From positions 1 to 64,000 of the forward strand of contig CBFIIQ010000010.1 of the NCBI GenBank assembly GCA_965662685.1: a DNA stretch of 64,000 nt, read 5' to 3'. Position 1 is the first letter of the stretch; each line of letters opens with the position of its first letter. The translations under genes were made by a program, and so were the position numbers. Under the pieces are notes generated by a model that did no database searches, was not told the origin of the DNA, and worked only from the letters and a program-made list of their open reading frames with translations. The DNA is from Eutrophocola sp965662685. Its GTDB lineage: Bacteria > Pseudomonadota > Gammaproteobacteria > Pseudomonadales > Pseudohongiellaceae. This document shows, one piece after another, positions 25,338 to 34,357 of this stretch.

Positions 25338-26417
25338 ATGAAAATTAAAAATGTTATCACTATTGTATTCCTTTTCCTGTGTGCTTCAGTAACATTTTTA
25401 ATTCCTGCCTTGAACACCTCTGCGGCGGACTATCTCACCTTCGAAACCGAAGATGAAGCCAACACCATAGACATCTTTAAAAGTGCCAGCCCGTCTGTGG
25501 TTTATGTCACCAATAATGCCTACCGACGCACTGGCGTTTTTTCTCTTAATGTTCAGGAAATTCCCCAAGGTACCGGAACCGGCTTCGTCTGGAATGATGA
25601 TGGCCTTATCGTCACTAATTACCACGTTATTCAGGGCGCAGACCGGGTCACCATTACGCTTCAGGATCAAACCACCTGGGACGCGCAATTAATTGGCGGC
25701 TCTCCCGACAAGGATCTTGCGCTGCTGCGCATTGAGGCCCCGAAAGAAAAGCTTAACCCATTGCCTCTGGGAGACTCAGGCCAACTGGAAGTAGGCAGAA
25801 AAGTCATTGCCATCGGCAATCCCTTTGGCCTGGATACTACTCTAACCGTCGGTGTAGTCAGCGCTCTGGGCAGGGAAATTAACTCCCTCACCAGCAGAAC
25901 CATCAAGGATGTTATTCAGACCGATGCTGCTATCAATCCAGGGAATTCAGGCGGCCCCTTGTTGAACTCTATGGGGCAGCTGGTAGGTGTCAATACGCAG
26001 ATTTATAGCCCCAGTGGTGCCTATGCCGGAATCGGTTTTGCAATCCCGGTAAACACCGTCAAGAAAATCATTCCCCAGTTGGAGGAGTATGGTCGCGAAG
26101 TCAGGCCTGTCATCGGTGTTGATCTGTCATTATCCGATAGCTGGGCAAGACAACGTGGTATTGAAGGCGTGCCATTGGTTCGCGTTTATGAAGATATGCC
26201 TGCATCCAAAGCTGGCATGATTGGACTACAGCGTAACAGCCGTGGAGATGTATTTCTTGGCGATGTAATCATCGGGGTTAATGGCAAGAAGATCTCCACT
26301 CAGGATGACCTGCTCAATGAAATAGAGCAGTATCAGCCGGGAGATAAAGTAAAAGTATTAACCCGTCGCAACAAGGAAAATCTCGAGTTTGAAGTCCAGC
26401 TGGCACCGCCCGGCTAG
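25338..26417 (+). CDS. HtrA/Deg family serine protease with one PDZ domain
   Basis: 359 residues. An N-terminal hydrophobic segment (VITIVFLFLCASVTFLIPAL) acts as signal or anchor. The catalytic triad is H96 (VTNYHVI), D126 (DKDLALL) and S204 (NPGNSGGPL). A single PDZ domain (about 265-350, GVPLVRVYEDMPASKAGM) ends the protein. The size is that of DegS rather than DegP/DegQ, which have two PDZ domains. A role in sensing misfolded envelope proteins is therefore possible, but a free periplasmic protease is equally consistent. Which one applies cannot be decided here. Confidence 0.88.
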   Translation: MKIKNVITIVFLFLCASVTFLIPALNTSAADYLTFETEDEANTIDIFKSASPSVVYVTNNAYRRTGVFSLNVQEIPQGTGTGFVWNDDGLIVTNYHVIQGADRVTITLQDQTTWDAQLIGGSPDKDLALLRIEAPKEKLNPLPLGDSGQLEVGRKVIAIGNPFGLDTTLTVGVVSALGREINSLTSRTIKDVIQTDAAINPGNSGGPLLNSMGQLVGVNTQIYSPSGAYAGIGFAIPVNTVKKIIPQLEEYGREVRPVIGVDLSLSDSWARQRGIEGVPLVRVYEDMPASKAGMIGLQRNSRGDVFLGDVIIGVNGKKISTQDDLLNEIEQYQPGDKVKVLTRRNKENLEFEVQLAPPG

Positions 26418-26446
26418 GCCACTAAACCCAAAGTCTGATCAGAACT

Positions 26447-27847
26447 TTATTCAGAGACCTTAAGAGAATCCTGTATAAAACCTTTAACCGCCTCAAGACT
26501 TGAAGGCAAGATCGTGAAGCGCTCTTCCCTTTTCATCAAATCCGCAAGATGATCAGGTAAGGCTGGCGTCGCCAGTCCGGCTTTTTCGATAGCTTCAGAA
26601 AATTTTGCCGGATGGGCAGTAGCCAGACAAATCACCGGATTCCTGCTATGTGCCCTGCATTCCCTGGCCGCTTTCACGCCAGTAGCCGTATGAGGATCCA
26701 GCAAGTAATTGTACTGATCATAGACCTCCCTGATAACTTCACAGGTTGTCTCATCATCAACGCGACAACTGTCAAATACAGCTTTTGCACGTTCCCATTC
26801 CTGTTCTGAAACCTGCTGCACATCCTGATTTAATCCGGTAACAAATGCTTCAACTCTTTGCGCATCCTGGTCAAACAGATCAAACAGATAGCGTTCAAAA
26901 TTACTGGACACCATGATATCCATACTCGGAGACAGGCTGGCTTCCAGTTGTTCCAGGTTGTACTGATTCCTGCTCATAAATCGATGCAAAATATCGTTTT
27001 TATTTGTCGCAATAATGAGACGATCGATCGGCAAGCCCATTTCTTTGGCAAGATAACCGGCATAAATATCACCAAAATTACCTGTGGGCACTGAAAAAGA
27101 AACTGCTTCATGATTATCAACAAACTTAAGCGCAGCAAAATAGTAATAGACAATTTGTGCCATGATGCGCGAGAAATTAATCGAATTCACCGCTACCAGT
27201 TGATAACCCTCGGGTAGAAAGCCCTGATCCGAGAAAGCCTTTTTGACAATAGTCTGGCAATCATCAAAGTTTCCTTCAACCGCCAGGCTGTTTACATTGC
27301 TGCCCTGGATTGTAGTCATCTGCCTGCGCTGAACTTCAGACACGCGATTGTGCGGATAAAGTATATACATATCCACGAATTCACAATGACGGCACCCTTC
27401 CATGGCCGCAGAACCTGTATCACCCGATGTTGCGCCCAGTATAGCCACGTGTTTCTGTCTGCGAGCGAGAAAATAATCCAGCAACCTGCCTAACAGCTGC
27501 AGAGCGAAATCCTTGAAGGCAAGGGTCGGCCCATGAAACAGCTCCAGCACATATTCCTGCTCACCCAGTTGATGTAATGGCGCCACCTCGGGATCAGAAA
27601 ATACTGCGTAAGTTTCATCAACTATTGTTTTGAGATCTTCATCAGGAATGGAGTCCGCGGTATAAAGACGAATTATTTCAAACGCCAGCTCCGCATAGCC
27701 CAGATTTTTCCAGGACAACATGGTTTCACGATCTACTCTGGGAACTGATTCCGGCACGAACAAACCGCCATCCGGTGCAAGACCGGTTAGCAATACTTCC
27801 TCAAATGACTGTGCAGGGGTTCTGCCCCGGGTACTGATGTATTTCAT
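26447..27847 (-). CDS. thrC: Threonine synthase
   Basis: 466 residues. The N-terminal MKYISTRG and the PLP lysine K112 in LAFKDFALQ are diagnostic, along with GATSGDTGSAA, which holds the cofactor phosphate. It converts O-phospho-homoserine to threonine in the cytoplasm. It follows hom by 77 bases on the same strand, so the two final steps of the homoserine branch are co-transcribed. Confidence 0.95.
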   Translation of the reverse strand: MKYISTRGRTPAQSFEEVLLTGLAPDGGLFVPESVPRVDRETMLSWKNLGYAELAFEIIRLYTADSIPDEDLKTIVDETYAVFSDPEVAPLHQLGEQEYVLELFHGPTLAFKDFALQLLGRLLDYFLARRQKHVAILGATSGDTGSAAMEGCRHCEFVDMYILYPHNRVSEVQRRQMTTIQGSNVNSLAVEGNFDDCQTIVKKAFSDQGFLPEGYQLVAVNSINFSRIMAQIVYYYFAALKFVDNHEAVSFSVPTGNFGDIYAGYLAKEMGLPIDRLIIATNKNDILHRFMSRNQYNLEQLEASLSPSMDIMVSSNFERYLFDLFDQDAQRVEAFVTGLNQDVQQVSEQEWERAKAVFDSCRVDDETTCEVIREVYDQYNYLLDPHTATGVKAARECRAHSRNPVICLATAHPAKFSEAIEKAGLATPALPDHLADLMKREERFTILPSSLEAVKGFIQDSLKVSE

Positions 27848-27924
27848 CTCTTAAACCTGAAATAATAATTGAGCGATCAAGGCATTTACGGTTGTTTTAA
27901 TCAACATTTTATACAAGTGCTTTT

Positions 27925-29235
27925 TTAATCTTCCAGTTTGTCCATGCGAATACGTGCAACTTTGCCGCCAACCGCTTCCAGTGCCTCTATTTTCTCTATG
28001 GCCTTGTCCATGATTGACTCCTGGATTTCATCAGTAAGGATGATTACTGATAACAATTGTTGCGCATCATGATCCCTGGGTTCTTTCTGTATTACAGCCT
28101 CAATATTAATGGAGAAATCACCCAGTATTTCCGTGATATCGGCAAGCACACCGGCCTTGTCCCGGGCCATTATTCTCAGATAATACTCACTGATAATTTC
28201 ACTGATGGGCAACACAGGAATATCAGAAAGGCTGTCTTCCTGAAAAGCCAGGGCAGGAATACTGTTTTCAGGATGGGTGAGCATTCGTGCCACATCAATA
28301 ACATCCGCCACAACCGCTGAAGCCGTGGGCTGGGCACCGGCACCGGCGCCATAAAAAAGAGTAGGGCCGACCGCATCACCCTGAACCATTACTGCATTCA
28401 TGACGCCGTTTACATTGGCGATAAGATTGCTTTCTGAAATCAGCGTCGGATGTACTCTTAATTCAATGCCTTTCTCTGACTTTCTGGCAATGCCCAGATG
28501 TTTAATGCGATAACCTAGTTCCCCGGCATAACGAATATCTTCAATAGTGATACTACTTATTCCTTCGGTATAGGCCTTATCAAACTGCAGTGGAATACCG
28601 AAGGCAATGGAAGCCAGAATGGTCAGCTTATGTGCGGCATCAATACCTTCTACATCGAACGTTGGATCTGCTTCTGCATAACCCAGATCCTGCGCCTGCT
28701 TTAGAACAGCGGAAAACTCACTACTCTTTTCCTTCATTTCTGTAAGAATAAAATTACCGGTGCCGTTAATTATGCCAGCAAGCCATTGAATATGATTTGC
28801 AGATAGCCCTTCCCGAAGAGCCTTGATGATCGGGATACCACCAGCCACTGCAGCCTCATAGCCAACTATCACATTTTTCTTTTTCGCCGCTGAAAAAATT
28901 TCATTGCCATGAACTGCAATCAGCGCCTTGTTGGCCGTTACCACATGTTTGCCATTGGCAATTGCCCTTAGTACCAGTTCCCGTGCCGTTTCATATCCAC
29001 CAATTAATTCGAGCACGATATCGACATCCGGATCTTCAGCCACGGCAAAGATATCAGCACTGACTTTTACATCGCCAATGTCCTGACCCTCTTTTATTCG
29101 GCGCGTAGCTATATGCGAGACAACAATTTCACAGCCTGTGCGTCTGCTTATTTCCGCGCTATTTTTTGTAAGCACAGCAAAGCTGCCATAGCCAACAGTT
29201 CCAAGTCCGCAAATACCGATGCTGATGGGTTTCAA
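27925..29235 (-). CDS. hom: Homoserine dehydrogenase with C-terminal ACT domain
   Basis: 436 residues if started at TTG 29235, which has GGGAG 8 bases upstream. The frame is open to another TTG at 29250 without a ribosome site, and there is no ATG near the N-terminus. The NAD(P) site is GICGLGTVG. AVAGGIPIIKALREGL and GYAEADPTFDVEG are homoserine dehydrogenase motifs, and an ACT domain (about 350-430, YYLRIMARDKAGVLADI) provides threonine feedback. It reduces aspartate semialdehyde to homoserine. It is monofunctional, without an aspartokinase domain. Confidence 0.93.
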   Translation of the reverse strand: MKPISIGICGLGTVGYGSFAVLTKNSAEISRRTGCEIVVSHIATRRIKEGQDIGDVKVSADIFAVAEDPDVDIVLELIGGYETARELVLRAIANGKHVVTANKALIAVHGNEIFSAAKKKNVIVGYEAAVAGGIPIIKALREGLSANHIQWLAGIINGTGNFILTEMKEKSSEFSAVLKQAQDLGYAEADPTFDVEGIDAAHKLTILASIAFGIPLQFDKAYTEGISSITIEDIRYAGELGYRIKHLGIARKSEKGIELRVHPTLISESNLIANVNGVMNAVMVQGDAVGPTLFYGAGAGAQPTASAVVADVIDVARMLTHPENSIPALAFQEDSLSDIPVLPISEIISEYYLRIMARDKAGVLADITEILGDFSINIEAVIQKEPRDHDAQQLLSVIILTDEIQESIMDKAIEKIEALEAVGGKVARIRMDKLED

Positions 29236-29376
29236 GTTGAATACTCCCAAAATTTTTTTATGCCTGTTCGGCGCTGGCTGAAAAAGCGCTAAGTATACGC
29301 TTCAAGACGACCTACAATCCATTGCGAACCATCAGGAATATAACCTGAGGATAACAATCAACAGCGAGTTGTTTTA

Positions 29377-30153
29377 CTAGGGCGTAGTCGGATTAAGTAG
29401 ATAGCCGGCAAGTGTATCTGCTGGAATATAGCCTGGCAGTATAGTGCCATCTTCAAGCACCAATGCCGGGGTGCCTGTGACACCTACTTCGCGTCCCAAT
29501 TGATAATGACTGGCAATTGGATTATCACAATCCGCTTCCGGTACATTTCCGCCGCGCGTTGCACTGGTCAACATGGCTTTCGGGTCTTCTGAACACCATG
29601 TAGAAACCATCTTGTAATGGGTTTCAGTGTCCAGCCCGGTTCGAGGATAGCCCAGGTATCTGACAGCAATACCCAGCTCATTGAGTCTGTCGATTTCACC
29701 ATGTAACTGTCTGCAATAAGGGCAGTCTACATCGGTGAAAACCGTTATTGTGACTTTACGGTCGCTTTCAGGCTCGAAAATAATCATTTCACTTTCAGGA
29801 ACTGCCGCAATTTTTGCTGCGCGAGCAATATTACGCTTTTCCTCACCCCTGTTTACCAGACCCTGAGGCATAACTTCATAGAGGTCACCTGGTATAAAAA
29901 ACCGTGCATCCGCAGACGCATAAATTACCTGGGCATTCTGCAAGGTTATTTCATAAAGACCGGCAACGGGACTGGCTGCGATTGACTCCACCAACATATT
30001 GGGCTGAGTTGCAGAGATTACACGACGAATAGAGTCTATTTCCTGCTGCCGGGATTGTTGGGCGTTTACCGGAGCCTGAAGGAAAATAAAAGCTGTGAGA
30101 AAGGTGACAATTGAATTTCGTAGGAATGGGAACTTGTTTGCTATCTTAGCCAT
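29377..30153 (-). CDS. dsbC: Thiol:disulfide interchange protein DsbC
   Basis: 258 residues from ATG 30153, with CAGGTG upstream; the TTG at 30168 is less likely. A signal peptide (FLTAFIFLQAPVNA) is followed by the N-terminal dimerisation region (SRQQEIDSIRRVI) and a thioredoxin-like domain with active site CPYC (C144, C147) and cis-Pro in VTGTPALVLED. DsbC isomerises wrong disulfides in the periplasm. A position just upstream of hom is common in gammaproteobacteria. Confidence 0.93.
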   Translation of the reverse strand: MAKIANKFPFLRNSIVTFLTAFIFLQAPVNAQQSRQQEIDSIRRVISATQPNMLVESIAASPVAGLYEITLQNAQVIYASADARFFIPGDLYEVMPQGLVNRGEEKRNIARAAKIAAVPESEMIIFEPESDRKVTITVFTDVDCPYCRQLHGEIDRLNELGIAVRYLGYPRTGLDTETHYKMVSTWCSEDPKAMLTSATRGGNVPEADCDNPIASHYQLGREVGVTGTPALVLEDGTILPGYIPADTLAGYLLNPTTP

Positions 30154-30250
30154 GAATGTCACCTGCAAATATTTATTGTCAGAAGATGGTCAGTTGGTCT
30201 TTATAGCCAGACCCATGCTAATAAAATTTTATTTCAAAGAGAATATCAGA

Positions 30251-30277
30251 CTGGCCGGTACCATGGGTACCGGCCAG
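30251..30277 (-). terminator. Stem-loop terminator after rplS
   Basis: CTGGCCGGTACC and GGTACCGGCCAG are perfect 12-bp inverted arms around ATG, 11 bases past the rplS stop. The minus-strand run after the stem is only moderately T-rich, so termination may be partial or the hairpin may protect the 3' end. Confidence 0.6.
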
Positions 30278-30287
30278 CCGATATGAT

Positions 30288-30839
30288 TTAGTCTTCTTTT
30301 TTCTCTTTTTTCTCTTCTGTCTCTTCAGCTGCAGCTGGTTCAGCAACTGCAGGCGCTTCTTCAGGAGCTTCAGAAACCACTTCCGGAGCTTCTGCAGTCG
30401 TCATCACTTCCTCTTCTACTGCAGCTTCTACCTGCTCGGCAATAGTGGAAGTATCCTCAAGGGGAGCTGGCGCTTTTTCACCTTTTTTGCCCAGTTTTTC
30501 AGCAATACGGGCAGCACGACCGGTAAGGTCACGAAGATAGTAAAGTTTCGCCTGACGCACATCACCACGACGTTTCACCGTAATGCTTTCGATCTGATGG
30601 CTGTGAGTCTGGAAAGTACGCTCCACACCTACACCATGGGACATTTTACGCACAGTAAAGGCAGAGTTCAGACCACGATTACGCTTGCCAATGACAACGC
30701 CCTCAAAAGCCTGAAGACGTTCACGATCGCCTTCCTTGATACGTACCTGAACAACCACGGTGTCACCGGGAGAAAACTCGGGAACATTGGTCTTCAACTG
30801 GTCCTGTTCAACTTTCTGGATAATGCTGTTCTTGCTCAT
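30288..30839 (-). CDS. rplS: Ribosomal protein L19 with long acidic C-terminal tail
   Basis: 183 residues. Residues 1 to about 118 are a normal L19 (FSPGDTVVVQVRIKEGDRERLQAFEGVVI, RNRGLNSAFTVRKMSHGVGVERTF, LYYLRDLTGRAARI). About 65 further residues are rich in Glu, Ala, Pro and Val (VVSEAPEEAPAVAEPAAAEE) and end in a Lys/Glu cluster. Typical L19 has 115-120 residues, so the tail is an extension. L19 sits at the 30S-50S interface. It is the last gene of the rpsP-rimM-trmD-rplS operon. Confidence 0.95.
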   Translation of the reverse strand: MSKNSIIQKVEQDQLKTNVPEFSPGDTVVVQVRIKEGDRERLQAFEGVVIGKRNRGLNSAFTVRKMSHGVGVERTFQTHSHQIESITVKRRGDVRQAKLYYLRDLTGRAARIAEKLGKKGEKAPAPLEDTSTIAEQVEAAVEEEVMTTAEAPEVVSEAPEEAPAVAEPAAAEETEEKKEKKED

Positions 30840-30865
30840 TACTTTTCACCATTCCTAAACAATCA

Positions 30866-31621
30866 TTAATCTGATTCATGTTCACTGATAAACATTTCCA
30901 GCAATTGCCTATGTTCATCAGTCAATTCTTTCGCCTTAACCATTCGCTCTATCAGGTCGGGTCTACGCTGCCAGGATCTTCCCAGGCTTTGTTTCAAACG
31001 CCATTTACGGATGGCTTCATGATCACCACTGAGTAAAACCGGTGGCACCACTTTTCCTGCAAATTCTTCCGGTCTCGTGTAATGCGGACAATCCAATAAT
31101 CCGTTCATAAACGAGTCCTGTCCTGCTGACTCTTCATGCCCCAGGGCCCCGGGCTGCAGCCGTATTATTGCGTCGAGGCAGACCATTGCTGCCAACTCAC
31201 CCCCACTGAGAACATAGTCTCCAAGTGAGTACTCTTCGTCTACATGGGTTTGGATAACCCTTTCATCAATGCCTTCATAACGACCGCACAAGAGAATTAA
31301 CGAATCACGCCGGGCCAGCTGGTTAATCACCGACTGCTCCAGTGGTTTCCCCTGTGGCGTCAGAAATATAACACTGGCGCCAGGCAGCTGCTGTTTTGCT
31401 GCATTAATAGCCCCTTCAAGAGGCCCCGTTTTCATTAACATGCCGGGACCACCACCATAAGGCCTGTCATCCACAGTCTTGTGTTTATCTGTTGAATAGT
31501 CTCGTGGGTTCCAGAAGCTCAGTTCGGCAAGCCCTTCCCTGATTGCGCGACTGCTGACACCAAAGTCACTCAGCGCTGCAAACATATCCGGAAATAGTGT
31601 GACTATGCCTGCCCGCATCAT
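30866..31621 (-). CDS. trmD: tRNA (guanine37-N1)-methyltransferase TrmD
   Basis: 251 residues. SPOUT-class knot motifs are clear: LCGRYEGIDERV, YVLSGGELAAMVCLDAI and GGGPGMLMK near the N-terminus. TrmD methylates G37 of tRNAs reading CNN codons with S-adenosylmethionine, preventing frameshifts. It starts about 100 bases after rimM and ends 26 bases before rplS. Confidence 0.96.
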   Translation of the reverse strand: MMRAGIVTLFPDMFAALSDFGVSSRAIREGLAELSFWNPRDYSTDKHKTVDDRPYGGGPGMLMKTGPLEGAINAAKQQLPGASVIFLTPQGKPLEQSVINQLARRDSLILLCGRYEGIDERVIQTHVDEEYSLGDYVLSGGELAAMVCLDAIIRLQPGALGHEESAGQDSFMNGLLDCPHYTRPEEFAGKVVPPVLLSGDHEAIRKWRLKQSLGRSWQRRPDLIERMVKAKELTDEHRQLLEMFISEHESD

Positions 31622-31723
31622 TTATCCCGGACTCTGATTCCGAATCATTTGGCGCAATGCCTGACTACTCTGCTGATTTCCCTTCACACCGCCCTGGCAT
31701 TGCCCCGGACAGTCAATGGAAAA

Positions 31724-32293
31724 TCAATAATCCTTCTCCCAGTCTACCTGGATCACTTTCAGCGCCAGGTCTACCTGCTTGATGACCTGATCCCGTAAAA
31801 AAGGAATCAATCTTTCCTCGTCATCAATACTTTCATTCGTTGCCCTGACCACAAGGACATCATTGGCCCCCGTTTCCATCAAGTGATGAACTGATCCCAG
31901 GTTCTCTTCCTGGAGGTTTATTACTGCCAGGCCTTCCAGCTGAAACCAGTAATATTCCTGTTTATCAAGTGATGGCAGAGCACCCTTCTCTACCTTCAGT
32001 TCACAGCCGGTAAATAACCTTGCCTGTTCCCTGTCATCGCATCCTTTAATATGACCGATGAATTGTTTGCCCTGTGCCCTGCTCTCATCGATTTCGATCT
32101 TTTCCAATTTCCCCTCTGGCAAATTGCCGCCGGGAATACTCTTTGGCGAAAGATAAAAATGCCTGAAATCGAGAATATTTTCTGCCGGATCAGTAAAAGA
32201 AATCAGTCTTACCCAGCCCTTAATGCCATGAACGGCGCCAATTCGGGCCAGGGTAGTCAACTCATTTGCTGGAGCAGATGGCTCGTCCATCAT
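31724..32293 (-). CDS. rimM: Ribosome maturation factor RimM
   Basis: 189 residues. LARIGAVHGIKGWVRLISFTDP at the N-terminus and KQEYYWFQLEGLAVINLQ opening the PRC-barrel half are RimM signatures; an Arg-rich 'ERLIPF' strand follows. It assists 30S head assembly and binds S19. It lies 20 bases after rpsP. The first two codons are both ATG. Confidence 0.95.
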   Translation of the reverse strand: MMDEPSAPANELTTLARIGAVHGIKGWVRLISFTDPAENILDFRHFYLSPKSIPGGNLPEGKLEKIEIDESRAQGKQFIGHIKGCDDREQARLFTGCELKVEKGALPSLDKQEYYWFQLEGLAVINLQEENLGSVHHLMETGANDVLVVRATNESIDDEERLIPFLRDQVIKQVDLALKVIQVDWEKDY

Positions 32294-32313
32294 GACGGCC
32301 GCACATTAGCCAA

Positions 32314-32574
32314 TCAGGCAGCAGTCGCAGCTGCAGCCTGGGCGTCTTTTAACAATTTAGCGACACGATCACTGGCGATTGCCCCCTGATCGGTCCAATG
32401 CTTGACCCTGTCGAGGTCAACACGCAGTCTTTCTTCCTGGCCACGTGCACCCGGATTAAAGAAGCCAACGCGCTCAATAAACCGTCCATCACGGCTAAAA
32501 CGCTTGTCTGCTACAGTCAGATGGTAAAAGGGACGCTTCTTTGCGCCGCTTCTTGAAAGTCTAATAGTTACCAT
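32314..32574 (-). CDS. rpsP: Ribosomal protein S16
   Basis: 86 residues. MVTIRLSRSGAKKRPFYHLT and RDGRFIERVGFFNPGA are diagnostic. Component of the 30S subunit needed for assembly. First gene of the four-gene operon; a weak sigma-70-like promoter lies about 85 bases upstream. Confidence 0.96.
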   Translation of the reverse strand: MVTIRLSRSGAKKRPFYHLTVADKRFSRDGRFIERVGFFNPGARGQEERLRVDLDRVKHWTDQGAIASDRVAKLLKDAQAAAATAA

Positions 32575-32656
32575 AACTTGTTGTTTCCAATAATAAAATT
32601 TAATTCAAAACAGTAGTTTCGCCAAGCACATTCGAGGGGTGGCGAAAAAGGCGGGT

Positions 32657-32685
32657 ATTCTACGAGAAAAGAGACTGGTTTGGAA
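32657..32685 (-). promoter_or_regulatory. Candidate rpsP promoter
   Basis: On the minus strand TAGAAT (32657-32662) is a good -10. A weak TTCCAA lies 17 bases upstream (32680-32685). Location between ffh and rpsP fits a separate operon promoter. Confidence 0.35.
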
Positions 32686-32805
32686 CCTTATATTGTATAA
32701 AACTTAACTAAATCTTGGGGTTATTACCACACGCAAAATTAACAGTGGCGGCGTAATGAACTGCCTGAGTTGGGAGAAAATATAAATTTCCCAAATGGAT
32801 GTTTA

Positions 32806-34185
32806 TTACATCCCTGGAAAACCTCCACCAGGGGGCTTCATGCCACCGCCAAGTCCACCCAAACCACGCATCATATTGGCCATACCGCCCCCTTTCATTT
32901 TTTTCATCACCTTTTGCATCTGCTTGTGCTGCTTAAGCAAACGGTTTAGATCCTGAATCGAGGAACCTGAGCCCATCGTGATGCGGCGTTTTCTGGAGCC
33001 ATTAAGCAATTCCGGTCGGCGCCTTTCCTTTAGTGTCATCGAATTGATAATTGCTTCCATGCGCGCGAAAGACTTGTCATCCACCATGCCAGCGGCAGAT
33101 TTCTGGGCACTGCTCAATCCAGGCATTTTATCGAGCATATTGGCCATGCCCCCCATATTCTGCATTTGCTGAAGTTGTTCCTTGAAATCCTGAAGATCAA
33201 AGCGCTGACCCCGCTTTATTTTTTTCGCCAGGCGTTCGGCTTTTTCCTTATCAACCTTCTTCTCCACATCCTCAATCAGGGAGAGTACATCGCCCATGCC
33301 AAGGATCCGAGATGCTACCCGGTCCGGATGGAAGGCCTCGAGGCCATCTATTTTTTCACCAATACCCATGAATTTAATGGGCTTGCCGGTTATATGCCTT
33401 ACCGATAGCGCGGCGCCGCCCCTGGCATCACCATCCGCCTTGGTCAGGATGACACCGGTCAGGGGCAATGCATCATTAAAGGCCTTGGCCGTGTTGGCGG
33501 CATCCTGCCCGGTCATCGCATCCACCACAAACAGGGTTTCTACCGGATTCACTGCGCGATGAAGGGACTTGATCTCCGACATCATCTCTTCATCAATCGC
33601 AAGACGTCCTGCAGTATCGATGAATAACACGTCAATAAATTGTTTTTTAGCCTCGGCGATTGCCTGTCTGGCGATATCTTCAGGTTTCTGTGAGGGATCA
33701 CTGGGGAAGAAAGTAACGCCTACCTCGCCAGCCAGGGTTTCCAGCTGCTTGATTGCCGCAGGCCGATAAACGTCTGCACTGGCCACCATGATGCTTTTTT
33801 TCTGGGTATTCTTTAACCACAGGGAGAGTTTTGCCACTGTCGTGGTTTTACCAGCACCCTGCAAACCTGCCATCAAAATCACCGCAGGCGGTGTGGCACT
33901 CAGGTCAAGTGCTTCATTGGAATCCCCCATTAAGGCCTGAAGCTCAGCCTGGACTATTTTGAGGAAGGCTTGCCCTGGTGTCAGACTCTTGCTGACTTCC
34001 TGGCCTACTGCCCTGAATTTAACCTTATCGATAAATTCCTGAACGACGGGCAATGCCACATCCGCTTCCAGCAAAGCTCGTCTGACTTCACGCAAGCTTT
34101 CCTGAATATTCTCTTCAGTGAGTTTGGCTTTGCCAGTGATCGAGCGCAGGGTTTGTGAAAGGCGATCTGTTAAATTCTCAAACAT
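32806..34185 (-). CDS. ffh: Signal recognition particle protein Ffh
   Basis: 459 residues. An N-terminal helical bundle, then the GTPase with GLQGAGKTTTVAKLS (G1), DTAGRL (G3) and TKADGDARGG (G4), then a Met-rich M domain (LQQMQNMGGMANML, MKKMKGGGMANMM) ending in a Gly-rich tail. It binds signal sequences on nascent inner-membrane proteins and works with 4.5S RNA and FtsY. It is divergent from ypjD, as in other gammaproteobacteria. Confidence 0.96.
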   Translation of the reverse strand: MFENLTDRLSQTLRSITGKAKLTEENIQESLREVRRALLEADVALPVVQEFIDKVKFRAVGQEVSKSLTPGQAFLKIVQAELQALMGDSNEALDLSATPPAVILMAGLQGAGKTTTVAKLSLWLKNTQKKSIMVASADVYRPAAIKQLETLAGEVGVTFFPSDPSQKPEDIARQAIAEAKKQFIDVLFIDTAGRLAIDEEMMSEIKSLHRAVNPVETLFVVDAMTGQDAANTAKAFNDALPLTGVILTKADGDARGGAALSVRHITGKPIKFMGIGEKIDGLEAFHPDRVASRILGMGDVLSLIEDVEKKVDKEKAERLAKKIKRGQRFDLQDFKEQLQQMQNMGGMANMLDKMPGLSSAQKSAAGMVDDKSFARMEAIINSMTLKERRRPELLNGSRKRRITMGSGSSIQDLNRLLKQHKQMQKVMKKMKGGGMANMMRGLGGLGGGMKPPGGGFPGM

Positions 34186-34357
34186 CGGGGGTCCAACCAG
34201 GTAATATATAATAGTCTATGTAGATGATCTGCCCATTCTACAAAATCAGGAACCAGGAACACAGGGCTAATTCATAATATCCTTGAACTTCCCATGAGAA
34301 ACCCGGAACCGGAAAAATAACTTCAACGGATCGCACACATGTGAGAGACTTTCCGCC

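Noticed and set aside
29331..29350. Operator-like inverted repeat between hom and dsbC
   Set aside because: Arms of only 5 bp (TCAGG/CCTGA) around 7 bases are expected by chance.
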